From: Fodinibacter luteus
Lineage (GTDB): Bacteria; Actinomycetota; Actinomycetes; Actinomycetales; Dermatophilaceae
DNA: 64,000 bases
Assembly: GCF_039541575.1 (NCBI RefSeq)
Contig: NZ_BAABGM010000010.1
Location: 151,819 to 215,818 of the forward strand
Reading direction: 5' to 3'
Every line of letters begins with the position of its first letter. The first letter of the stretch is position 1. Under the pieces are notes generated by a model. The model saw nothing but the letters and a program-made list of their open reading frames with translations, searched no databases and was not told where the DNA came from. Positions 26,101 through 33,680 of this stretch are shown in pieces. A program made the translations under genes and the position numbers.

Positions 26101-26618
26101 ACGCGGAAGGGGTGGTTGTGGGTCGCGCTGACCGACCGGCCGGAACGGGTGACCAGCCGCACGACGGGCTTGCGGTTGTTGTGGGTCAGGGCCGCCACCT
26201 GCTCGAGCTCACCGCGCTCGTTCACGACGCGCAGCCCCAGCTCACGCACGTCGGTGACGCGTGACGTGCACGAGGCCGGCTGCCCGGCCCGGGCGAACAG
26301 CTCGCTCACGGTCTCCAGGCCGTGGGCGGTCCAGACGTAGGTGTCGGCGGTCAGACACTTTCCAGAGCTCTCCGGTCCGTAGATCTCGACGACCCGGCCG
26401 CGGGGCAGGCCGCCGATGCCGAGGGCGACGTCGAGCGCGATCGAGCCGGTCGGGATGACCTCGATCGGGGGACGGACGTCGTCGCCGAGGCGCATGACGG
26501 CACCCTTGCCGTGCTGCTTCTCGATCTGCGCCATCACCGAGGAGAGCGCCTTGTCCTTCTCCCCGCCGGGGGCCGCGGCCCCCGGGTTGGGCACCACGCC
26601 TGCGCGGTTACCAGCCAT
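23148..26618 (-). CDS. recA: Recombinase RecA precursor with two inteins
   Basis: RecA forms filaments on single-stranded DNA for strand exchange and triggers LexA cleavage. The frame gives 1156 residues: N-extein 1-87, intein 88-519, middle extein 520-651, intein 652-1015, C-extein 1016-1156. The joined exteins total 360 residues, close to the usual ~350. They keep Walker A (GPESSGK then T), the [20 protein letters not shown] block, the L2 loop [21 protein letters not shown], and an acidic C-terminus. ATG 26618 ([13 protein letters not shown]) is chosen because upstream codons are unrelated leader. The frame is unbroken and both inteins keep their splicing residues, so the gene looks functional. 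Upstream lie RecA-NDp and SOS elements; recX follows. Confidence 0.97.
   Translation of the reverse strand: [1156 protein letters not shown]
23574..24665 (-). mobile_element. RecA intein 2 (L2-loop site), LAGLIDADG homing endonuclease
   Basis: Intein of 364 residues inserted after MFG and before SPETTTGG, inside the DNA-binding L2 loop. From memory this is the site and almost the size of the Mycobacterium leprae RecA intein, not that of M. tuberculosis. Block A starts [14 protein letters not shown], block B is [19 protein letters not shown] motifs are [11 protein letters not shown] and [11 protein letters not shown], and the end is [22 protein letters not shown] read in two parts ([12 protein letters not shown], then VDGVMVHN), with Ser at +1. 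It shares little with intein 1, so the two were probably acquired separately. Confidence 0.95.
25062..26357 (-). mobile_element. RecA intein 1 (P-loop site), LAGLIDADG homing endonuclease
   Basis: Intein of 432 residues inserted between Lys and Thr of the RecA Walker A motif (GPESSGK^T). Block A starts [10 protein letters not shown] (Cys1). Block B is [19 protein letters not shown] motifs are [11 protein letters not shown] and [11 protein letters not shown], so the homing endonuclease looks intact. Block F/G is [20 protein letters not shown] followed by Thr as the +1 nucleophile. All residues needed for standard class 1 splicing are visible. Until it is removed the precursor cannot have a P-loop. 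Confidence 0.95.
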
Positions 26619-26704
26619 GTCACACCTTGTCTTCCTGTTCGTGCAGCGAGCGCGCCCACCGGCGACCAGCTCTCGCCGTCGGTCTCGTCGCGAGGTCTGG
26701 TCAG

Positions 26705-26727
26705 ACGCTAGGTGGCGGCACCGACAA
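26705..26727 (-). promoter_or_regulatory. RecA-NDp (PafBC-type) promoter of recA
   Basis: The minus strand reads TTGTCGGTG, then eight bases, then TAGCGT. This matches every fixed position of the published mycobacterial RecA-NDp consensus (tTGTCRgtg-N8-TAnnnT), used for LexA-independent, PafBC-dependent DNA damage induction. It lies 87 bases upstream of the recA ATG, leaving a leader of roughly 80 bases. Confidence 0.85.
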
Positions 26728-26794
26728 CGGTCGACGGGCGCCGTGGGCTTGTGGACGGAAGCCGCCGGGAGCGCCACCTGTGGACGACCCTAGC

Positions 26795-26808
26795 CGAACA
26801 CCTGTTCG
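26795..26808. promoter_or_regulatory. SOS box (LexA-binding site)
   Basis: CGAACACCTGTTCG is a perfect match to the Gram-positive/actinobacterial LexA consensus CGAAC-N4-GTTCG. It lies 177 bases upstream of recA on the minus strand and 54 bases upstream of the chosen start of the divergent SulP gene. Most likely it controls a distal recA promoter; an effect on the SulP gene is possible. Confidence 0.88.
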
Positions 26809-26861
26809 ACGTCGGGGCAATGCCCGGGCGACACGCCGTGTCGCTGTGGTCGAATCGTCCC

Positions 26862-28670
26862 GTGCCCTCCGCCGAAGGCCACCACCGGCCGCTCAACGTG
26901 CGGCGCCGCCCGACGGTCGCGACGACCTTTCCCGGGATCGTCGCCCTGCGGCACTACGAGCGTGGGTGGCTGCGCGGGGACGTCCTCGCCGGCGTGACCG
27001 TCGCCGCGTACCTCATCCCCCAGGTCATGGCCTACGCCCAGATCGCCGGGCTCCCGCCGGCGGCGGGCCTCCTCGCGATCGTCGCGCCGACCCTCGTCTA
27101 CGCCGTGCTCGGCTCCTCGCGCCAGCTCTCCGTGGGCCCCGAGTCGACGACCGCCCTCATGACCGCCACGGCCGTGGCCGCCGTCGGGGTCGGCGGGCCC
27201 GACGAGTACGTCGCCCTCGCCGCCGCCCTCGCCGTCGTCACCGGGGGGCTGTGCGTGCTCGGCTGGGCCTTCGGCGTCGGCTTCCTCGCCGACCTGTTCT
27301 CCAAGCCGGTGCTCGTCGGCTACCTCACCGGGGTCGCCGTGCTCATGGTCGTCAGCCAGGTCGACAGCCTCACCGGGATCGACGTCGACGGCGAGTCGAT
27401 GCCGGCCCAGGTGTGGAGCGCGGTGACCCGCCTCGACGAGGTGCACGTGCCGACGCTCGTGCTCTCCGGCGTGCTGCTCGTCCTCCTCCTCCTCGCCACC
27501 CGGTTCTTCCCCCGCCTGCCGAACCCGCTGTTCGCCGCGCTCCTCGGCGCCGCCGCGGTCGCGGCGCTCGGACTCGACCGGCTCGGGGTCGCGACCGTCG
27601 GCCCCCTCCCGGACGCCGTCCCCGAGCTGAGCCTGCCCGACCTGTCCGCCGGGGCCGTCGCGGCGATGATCGGGCCGGCGCTCGGCATCGCCGTCGTCGC
27701 CTACTCCGACAACGTGCTCACCGCCCGGGCCTTCGCCGAGCGGTCCGGCGAGCGGATCGACGCCAACCAGGAGTTCCTCGCCCTCGGCGTGGCCAACGTC
27801 GCGGGCGGGCTCCTCTCGGGGTTCCCGGTGAGCAGCAGCGGCAGCCGCACCGCCATCGGGGCCGCGATGGGCAGCCGCACCCAGCTGTACTCCCTCGCGA
27901 CCCTCGTGACCGTGCTCCTGTCGATCGTCGCCCTCGCCCCGGTCATCGCCGCCTTCCCGCAGGCGGCGCTCGGGGCCCTCGTCGTCTACGCCGCCATCCG
28001 GCTCGTCGACGTCCCCGAGATCCGCCGGGTCGCGCGGTTCCGCCGCAGCGAGCTCGTCCTCCTCGTCGCGGCCACCCTCGGGGTCTTCGCCCTCGGCGCG
28101 CTCTACGGCATCCTGCTCGCCGTCGCGCTCTCGCTCGGTGACCTGCTGCGCCGCGTCGCCCGCCCGCACGACGGCATCCTCGGCTACGTCAGCGGCATGG
28201 CGGGCATGCACGACGTCGACGACTTCCCGGACGCCGAGCAGGTGCCCGGGCTCGTCGTCTACCGCTACGACTCCCCCCTCTTCTTCGCCAACGCCGAGGA
28301 CTTCCACCACCGGGCGCTCACCGCCGTCGAGGAGGCGGAGCACCCCGTCGAGTGGCTCCTCATCAACACCGAGGCCAACGTCGAGGTCGACCTCACGAGC
28401 CTGGACGCCCTCGCCCGGCTGCACCGCGAGATGGAGGCGCGCGGCATCGTCCTCGCCCTGGCCCGCGTCAAGCAGGACCTCATGGACGACCTGCGTGCCG
28501 CTGACCTCGTCGACGCGATCGGCGCCGACCGCATCTACCCGACCCTCCCGACGGCGGTGGCCGCCTACCTCGCCTGGCACGAGGAGCGCGCCGGGCGGCC
28601 GCACCCGTTCGGGCCGGTCCCGCCGCCCCTCGCTCCGCCCGAGCCCCCGCCGAGCGGCGCGGCGACCTGA
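26862..28670 (+). CDS. SulP-family inorganic anion transporter with STAS domain (second copy)
   Basis: SulP anion transporter of about 602 residues. Signatures are GWLRGDVLAGVTVAAYLIPQVMAYAQIAGLPP, read as two adjoining halves (GDVLAGVTVAAYLIP and MAYAQIAGLPPAAGL), then GSSRQLSVGPESTTALMTA; the STAS domain is near the C-terminus (VVYRYDSPLFFANAEDF to about residue 570), followed by a Pro-rich tail. It is of the plant/SLC26-like SulP subgroup and differs clearly from the ArsR-linked one. The start is uncertain: GTG 26862 is used; ATG 26820 and GTG 26898 are alternatives. Divergent from recA, sharing an upstream region with an SOS box. Confidence 0.87.
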   Translation: MPSAEGHHRPLNVRRRPTVATTFPGIVALRHYERGWLRGDVLAGVTVAAYLIPQVMAYAQIAGLPPAAGLLAIVAPTLVYAVLGSSRQLSVGPESTTALMTATAVAAVGVGGPDEYVALAAALAVVTGGLCVLGWAFGVGFLADLFSKPVLVGYLTGVAVLMVVSQVDSLTGIDVDGESMPAQVWSAVTRLDEVHVPTLVLSGVLLVLLLLATRFFPRLPNPLFAALLGAAAVAALGLDRLGVATVGPLPDAVPELSLPDLSAGAVAAMIGPALGIAVVAYSDNVLTARAFAERSGERIDANQEFLALGVANVAGGLLSGFPVSSSGSRTAIGAAMGSRTQLYSLATLVTVLLSIVALAPVIAAFPQAALGALVVYAAIRLVDVPEIRRVARFRRSELVLLVAATLGVFALGALYGILLAVALSLGDLLRRVARPHDGILGYVSGMAGMHDVDDFPDAEQVPGLVVYRYDSPLFFANAEDFHHRALTAVEEAEHPVEWLLINTEANVEVDLTSLDALARLHREMEARGIVLALARVKQDLMDDLRAADLVDAIGADRIYPTLPTAVAAYLAWHEERAGRPHPFGPVPPPLAPPEPPPSGAAT

Positions 28671-28734
28671 ACGTCACGAGCGGCGGGGATGCCGTGCCGT
28701 CTGCGGTCGGCCTTCCGCCGTCGGCCTTCGGCCG

Positions 28735-29553
28735 TCAGGTCAGCAGGAGCCGCTCGATCCGGCGCGAGGCCCCGACGACGCCCACGACGCCGAGCGCGAC
28801 GAGGTAGGCGGCGTTGCCGAGCAGCGACCACCCGACCTCGCCGAGCATGAGCCCGCGCTCGAGCGCGACCCCGTGGTAGAGCGGGGTCACCTGCACGAGC
28901 CAGCGGACGGCATCCGGGTACGTCGACAGCGGGAAGAAGGTCGCCGAGAAGAGGAACATCGGCTGGATGACGAGGGTGACGTAGTCGAAGTGCTGCCAGC
29001 TCGTCATGTAGGTCGTCGCGAACATGCCCATCGCCCCGAAGGCCAGGCCGATGAGCGTCGCGGCGGGCAGCGCCAGCAGGGCCCACCAGGAGTGCACCGT
29101 GCCCGCCACGAGGGCCACGACGAGGAACATCGCCGAGTAGAGGGCCCCGCGCAGCAACGACCACGTGATCTCCCCGACGGCGATGTCGCGCGGGCCGACG
29201 GGGGTCGCGAGCATCGCGTCGTAGAGCCGGGCGTGGCGCAGCTTGAAGAAGACGTTGAACGTGCTGTCGAAGACCGCGCCGTTCATCGCCGACGTCGCGA
29301 GCAGCGCCGGGGCGACGAACGTCGCGTAGGGCACCGTCGTGCCGCCGTCGGTCGTCACCGTGCCGACGAGCGCCCCGAGGCCGACCCCGAGGGAGAAGAG
29401 GTAGAACACCGGCTCCGCGAACCCGCTGAGCAGGAGGATCCAGGCCCGGCGGAAGGCGATGACGTTGCGGCCGACCACGTGCCGGGCCAGCCCCGCACCG
29501 GCCGGGAACGGCAGGGCGCGCGAGGCCCGCGAGACGACGTCCGCGGCGCTCAC
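28735..29553 (-). CDS. ABC-2 type exporter permease B
   Basis: Second permease of an ABC exporter, 272 residues, six predicted membrane helices (for example AWILLLSGFAEPVFYLFSLG and MFLVVALVAGTVHSWWALLA). The LARLYDAMLATPVGPRDI-like block (RLYDAMLATPVGPRD) is the ABC-2 family signature and is mirrored in the first permease. GTG 29553 overlaps the preceding stop (GTGA). Last gene of the operon. The cargo could be a lipid, polyketide or polysaccharide; the sequence does not say. Confidence 0.88.
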   Translation of the reverse strand: MSAADVVSRASRALPFPAGAGLARHVVGRNVIAFRRAWILLLSGFAEPVFYLFSLGVGLGALVGTVTTDGGTTVPYATFVAPALLATSAMNGAVFDSTFNVFFKLRHARLYDAMLATPVGPRDIAVGEITWSLLRGALYSAMFLVVALVAGTVHSWWALLALPAATLIGLAFGAMGMFATTYMTSWQHFDYVTLVIQPMFLFSATFFPLSTYPDAVRWLVQVTPLYHGVALERGLMLGEVGWSLLGNAAYLVALGVVGVVGASRRIERLLLT

Positions 29554-30410
29554 GGCGTGAGCCGCCTCGTGAACCCGCGGTGGGCCAGGACCCACCCGAC
29601 GACGACGTAGAGCACGAGCACCGCGAGGTGGCCGAGCGCGGCCCAGTCCGGCGGGGTGCCGGTGGCGGCGGCCCGCGACAGCTCGACGCCGTGCCACAGC
29701 GGGGTGACCCACGCGACCGGCTGGAGCAGGGGCGGCAGCTGGTCGACGGGGAAGAAGGTGCCGGAGAAGAGCATGAGCGGCGTGATGACGAAGCGGTAGA
29801 GGATGCCGTAGCCGTTGTCGTTGTCGAGGCGGGCCGACAGCGCGAACGTCGGTGTGGCGAACGCGAGCCCGGTGAGCAGGCCGACGGGGATGGCGAGGAG
29901 CACCCACCACGACGCGAAGGCACCGAAGAGCGCGGCGACGGCGACGAAGATCGTCGTCGCGACGACGAGGTGCACCCCGATGACGGCGAGGTGGCCGCCG
30001 AGCACCTCGGTGACCCGCAACGGCGTCGCGAGCATCGCCGCGTACATCTGGTTCCACTTGATGTAGCCCATGACGACGTACGTCGACTCGTTGAACGCCA
30101 GCCACATCGCCTGGAACGCGACGATGCCGGGGACGACGTACTGGAGGTAGGGGATGCCGTCCACCCCGCCCGCGCTCTCGTCGACGAGGGTGCCGAGGCC
30201 CAGGCCCATGGCCAGGAGGAAGAACAGCGGGGACAGGAAGCGCCCGATGATCGAGCCCTTCCACGTGCGGCCGTAGACGAGGAGGTGGTACTCCACGACG
30301 ACGCCGACCCGCTCGGCGACGCCGAGCGCCGGCCGCGGTCCGTGGACGAGCCGCCCGCTCGCAGGGGTGCGCGAGACGCGGGTGCCGGGGTCGGTCGTGG
30401 GCGTCGTCAT
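29550..30410 (-). CDS. ABC-2 type exporter permease A
   Basis: First permease, 286 residues, with a ~45-residue cytosolic N-terminus and six membrane helices. NQMYAAMLATPLRVTEVLGG parallels the matching block of the second permease, so the two are paralogues that likely form a heterodimer. ATG 30410 overlaps the ATPase stop by four bases (ATGA). The trio ATPase-permease-permease resembles nodulation-type NodIJ or daunorubicin-type DrrAB exporters. Confidence 0.88.
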   Translation of the reverse strand: MTTPTTDPGTRVSRTPASGRLVHGPRPALGVAERVGVVVEYHLLVYGRTWKGSIIGRFLSPLFFLLAMGLGLGTLVDESAGGVDGIPYLQYVVPGIVAFQAMWLAFNESTYVVMGYIKWNQMYAAMLATPLRVTEVLGGHLAVIGVHLVVATTIFVAVAALFGAFASWWVLLAIPVGLLTGLAFATPTFALSARLDNDNGYGILYRFVITPLMLFSGTFFPVDQLPPLLQPVAWVTPLWHGVELSRAAATGTPPDWAALGHLAVLVLYVVVGWVLAHRGFTRRLTP

Positions 30411-31339
30411 CAGTCGACGAGGGTGCGACCGGTGAGGTGGAGGAAGACGTCCTCGAGCGTGGAGCGGCGCACGAGGGAGGAGAGCGGCTCGACCCCCCGG
30501 GCGTGGATCGTCGCGAGCGCCCCGTCCCCGTCGTCGGCGTAGACGAGGAGCCGGTCGGGCAGCACCTCGAGGCGCTCCCCCACCCCCGTGACGGCGGCCA
30601 CGTGGTCGTCCTGCTCGTCGGGGTCGAAGCGCAGCTCGACGACCTCGCGGGTCGAGTGCTCGGCGATGAGGGCGCGCGGGCTGCCCTCGGCGACGATCCG
30701 GCCGTGGTCCATGACGACGAGCCGGTCGCACAGCTGCTCGGCCTCGTCCATGTAGTGCGTCGTGATGATGAGGGTGACGCCCTCGCGCTTGAGCCGGAAC
30801 AGCCGGTCCCACAGCACGTGCCTGGCCTGCGGGTCCAGCCCGGTCGTCGGCTCGTCGAGGAGGAGCACCTCGGGGTTGTTCATGAGGCTGCGCGCGATGG
30901 TGAGGCGGCGCTTCATCCCGCCGGACAGCGGCTCGACGCGGTCCTGGCGGCGGTCGGTGAGCTGGGCGAAGTCGAGCAGGGCGTCGGCCCGCTTGCGGAC
31001 CTCGCGCCGGCTCAGCCCGAAGAAGCGCCCGTAGACCCACAGGTTCTCCTCGACGGTCAGGTCCTCGTCGAGGATGTCCTTCTGCGGGCAGACGCCGAGC
31101 CGGGCCCGGATCGCCGGGCCGTCGGCGGCCGGGTCCATGCCGAGGATGCGCAGCTCGCCGCCGCTGATGGGCGACACGCACCCGACCATCCGCATCGTCG
31201 AGGACTTGCCGGCGCCGTTGGGCCCGAGGAACCCGAAGGCCTCGCCCCGGTGCACCTCGACGTCGATGCCGTCGACCGCGGTGAAGGTGCCGAAGGTCTT
31301 GGTCAGACCCCTGGCACGCAGCAGCACGTCGTCGCTCAC
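30410..31339 (-). CDS. ABC exporter ATP-binding protein (NodI/DrrA-type)
   Basis: ATPase subunit of 309 residues powering the two permeases encoded downstream. Walker A is GPNGAGKSS (about residues 39-47), the ABC signature is LSGGMKRRL, Walker B is LLLDEPTTGLD, followed by the switch His in TTHYMDEA. The ~90-residue C-terminal domain with LRFDPDEQDD is the DrrA-like extension. ATG 31339 starts the three-gene operon. Confidence 0.93.
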   Translation of the reverse strand: MSDDVLLRARGLTKTFGTFTAVDGIDVEVHRGEAFGFLGPNGAGKSSTMRMVGCVSPISGGELRILGMDPAADGPAIRARLGVCPQKDILDEDLTVEENLWVYGRFFGLSRREVRKRADALLDFAQLTDRRQDRVEPLSGGMKRRLTIARSLMNNPEVLLLDEPTTGLDPQARHVLWDRLFRLKREGVTLIITTHYMDEAEQLCDRLVVMDHGRIVAEGSPRALIAEHSTREVVELRFDPDEQDDHVAAVTGVGERLEVLPDRLLVYADDGDGALATIHARGVEPLSSLVRRSTLEDVFLHLTGRTLVD

Positions 31340-31381
31340 CGGAGGGACGCTAGCCCAGCCGGGGGGCGCCCTCCACCCGAC

Positions 31382-31603
31382 TCACCTGCGCTTTGGCGTG
31401 TCCCGCCCGTGGCGGCGCTCCTCCGGCACGTCCATCGCGTCGCACAGGGCGGCCCAGACCTCGCGTGGCGGCACCCCCGCGTCGAGCGCCTCGAGCGCGG
31501 TCCGCCCGCCGAGGGCGGCGAGGTGCGTGGAGCCGGCGAGCGTGTGCGCGTACGCCGCGCCGAACTCGTCCTCGGCGAGGACCCAGAACCGGGAGTGGCG
31601 CAT
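31382..31603 (-). CDS. DUF3046 family protein
   Basis: Small protein of 73 residues beginning MRHSRFWVLAEDEFG and containing STHLAALGGRTALEALDAGVPPREVWAALC, the core of DUF3046. Function unknown. In mycobacteria the homologue sits directly beside recA (Rv2738c next to Rv2737c). Here it is about 4.8 kb away, separated by the SulP gene and the ABC exporter. ATG 31603 gives the standard N-terminus. Confidence 0.88.
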   Translation of the reverse strand: MRHSRFWVLAEDEFGAAYAHTLAGSTHLAALGGRTALEALDAGVPPREVWAALCDAMDVPEERRHGRDTPKRR

Positions 31604-31658
31604 GGCCGGATCGTAGGGCCTGTTCTCGACCCGTCCCGCCAGCGGCATACTGACCGCC

Positions 31659-32627
31659 ATGCGCCTGATCACCGCCTCCGGGGTGCCGACGTCCCTCGCC
31701 CGGGTCCACGAGCCCACCGCACCGCCCGTGAGGGTCGGCCTCGTCCAGCACGCCTGGGACCCCGACGCCGACGCGCTGCGCGCGACCCTGCTCGACGGCA
31801 TCCGCACGGCGGCCGACGCGGGGGCCCGCATCGTCTTCCTCCCCGAGCTGACGCTGTCGCGCTACCCCGCCGACGCGCTGCCCTCGGGACGCCCGGACGA
31901 GACGGCCGAGTCGCTCGAGGACGGCCCGACGGTGACGTTCGCGCGCGAGGCGGCCGCGGCATCCGGTGTGCTCGTCCACGCCTCGCTCTTCGAGCGCGCC
32001 CCCGCGCCCGACGGCACGGACGACGGCCTCGGCTTCAACACGGCCGTGCTCGTCGCGCCGAGTGGCGAGCTGGTCGCGCGCACCCGCAAGACCCACATCC
32101 CGGTCACCGCCGGCTACCACGAGGACAAGTACTTCCGCCAGGGCCCGCCGGACGACGCCTACCCCGTGTACGACCTCGCCGACCCGGCGCTGCGGCTCGG
32201 GATGCCGACCTGCTGGGACGAGTGGTTCCCCGAGGTCGCGCGGGCGTACGGGCTCGCGGGAGCCCAGGTGCTCGTCTACCCGACGGCCATCGGCTCCGAG
32301 CCCGACCACCCCGACTTCGACACCCAGCCGCTGTGGCAGCACACGATCGTCGGTCACGCCATCGCCAACGGGCTGTTCGTCGTCGTGCCCAACCGCTACG
32401 GCACCGAGGGGCTCATCACGTTCTACGGGTCGTCCTTCATCGCCGACCCCTACGGGCGGGTGCTCGTGCAGGCGCCGCGCGACGAGGCCGCGGTGCTCGT
32501 CGCCGACCTCGACCTCGCCCAGGGCCGCGACTGGATCGACCTCTTCCCGTTCCTGTCGACCCGCCGCCCCGACTCCTACGCGCCGCTCACCGAGCCGGTG
32601 CGTGCCGAGCACCGACGGGAGGGCTGA
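31659..32627 (+). CDS. aguB: N-carbamoylputrescine amidase
   Basis: Nitrilase-superfamily enzyme that turns N-carbamoylputrescine into putrescine, CO2 and ammonia. The catalytic triad is visible as Glu in FLPELTLSRY, Lys in RTRKTHIPV and Cys in PTCWDEWFPE. A typical AguB also has EDKYFRQGP, found here. ATG 31659 gives 322 residues; GTG 31728 (VRVGLVQHAWDPD) would remove a poorly conserved leader and is a real alternative. The agmatine deiminase gene follows three bases after the stop, so the two steps agmatine to putrescine are encoded together. Confidence 0.92.
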   Translation: MRLITASGVPTSLARVHEPTAPPVRVGLVQHAWDPDADALRATLLDGIRTAADAGARIVFLPELTLSRYPADALPSGRPDETAESLEDGPTVTFAREAAAASGVLVHASLFERAPAPDGTDDGLGFNTAVLVAPSGELVARTRKTHIPVTAGYHEDKYFRQGPPDDAYPVYDLADPALRLGMPTCWDEWFPEVARAYGLAGAQVLVYPTAIGSEPDHPDFDTQPLWQHTIVGHAIANGLFVVVPNRYGTEGLITFYGSSFIADPYGRVLVQAPRDEAAVLVADLDLAQGRDWIDLFPFLSTRRPDSYAPLTEPVRAEHRREG

Positions 32628-32630
32628 GGC

Positions 32631-33680
32631 GTGGCCGCCCCGGGCGGCTGGCGGATGCCGGCCGAGTGGGTCCCGCACGAGCGCACCTGGATGGCGTGGC
32701 CGTCGTCGGGCTACACCCTCGGCGACACCGAGGCCGAGGCCGACGAGGCCCGCGCGACGTGGGCCGACGTCGCGCTCGCCGTCTCGCGGTTCGAGCCGGT
32801 GACCCTCGTCGTCGACCCGGGCACCGTCGACGTCGCCCGCCGGTGGGTCGGCGAGGGGCGTCACGGCCACTACCGGGTCGACCTCCTCGATGCGCCGCTC
32901 GACGACGCGTGGATGCGTGACATCGGGCCGACCTTCGTCGTGTCGCCGTCGGGCGAGCTCGGCGCGGTCGACTGGGTCTTCAACGGCTGGGGCGCCCAGG
33001 GGTGGGCGACGTGGGAGCGCGACGCGCGGGTCGGGGCGTTCGTCGCCGGCCGGTCCGGCGCGACGCTCGTGGCGAGCGACCTCGTCAACGAGGGGGGCGG
33101 CATCCACGTCGACGGCCTCGGCACGGTGCTGCTCACCGAGACCGTCCAGCTCGACCCCGGGCGCAACCCGGGGCTCGAGCGCGCCGACGTCGAGGCCGAG
33201 CTGGCCCGCACGATCGGCGCGACGACGTGCCTCTGGCTGCCGCGCGGCCTGACCCGCGACTACGACGAGTTCGGCACCCGCGGTCACGTCGACATCGTCG
33301 CGACGTTCGCGTCGCCCGGCGTCGTGCTGCTGCACTGGCAGGGCGACCCGGCCCACCCCGACCACGCGGTGTCCGTCGAGCTCGAGGGGCTGCTGGCGTC
33401 GGCGCGCGACGCCCGTGGGGAGCCACTCGAGGTCGTGCGGGTGCCGGCGCCGAGGACGCTCGAGGACGACGACGGCTGGGTCGACTGGTCGTACATCAAC
33501 CACCTCGTCGTCAACGACGGCGTCGTCGCGTGCGCCTTCGACGACCCGCAGGACGCCGACTCGCTCGCCGTGCTCGAGCGTGCGTACGCCGGCCGGCGGG
33601 TCGTCGGCGTCGACGCGCGTCCGCTCTTCGCCCGCGGCGGCGGCATCCACTGCATCACCCAGCAGCAGCCCCGCGCCTGA
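32631..33680 (+). CDS. aguA: Agmatine deiminase
   Basis: Converts agmatine to N-carbamoylputrescine, feeding AguB encoded just upstream; 349 residues. Family marks are MPAEWVPHERTWMAWP at the N-terminus, DDAWMRDIGPTFV, NEGGGIHVDGLGTVL and the C-terminal catalytic Cys in GGGIHCITQQQP. GTG 32631 follows the aguB stop by three bases, so the two are an operon. The pair would make putrescine from agmatine, either to feed polyamines or to use agmatine as a nitrogen source. Confidence 0.95.
   Translation: MAAPGGWRMPAEWVPHERTWMAWPSSGYTLGDTEAEADEARATWADVALAVSRFEPVTLVVDPGTVDVARRWVGEGRHGHYRVDLLDAPLDDAWMRDIGPTFVVSPSGELGAVDWVFNGWGAQGWATWERDARVGAFVAGRSGATLVASDLVNEGGGIHVDGLGTVLLTETVQLDPGRNPGLERADVEAELARTIGATTCLWLPRGLTRDYDEFGTRGHVDIVATFASPGVVLLHWQGDPAHPDHAVSVELEGLLASARDARGEPLEVVRVPAPRTLEDDDGWVDWSYINHLVVNDGVVACAFDDPQDADSLAVLERAYAGRRVVGVDARPLFARGGGIHCITQQQPRA

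Noticed and set aside
26619..26777. A 53-residue N-terminal extension of RecA
   Set aside because: The frame is open but would read through the RecA-NDp promoter, and the residues are unlike any RecA; ATG 26618 gives the normal N-terminus.
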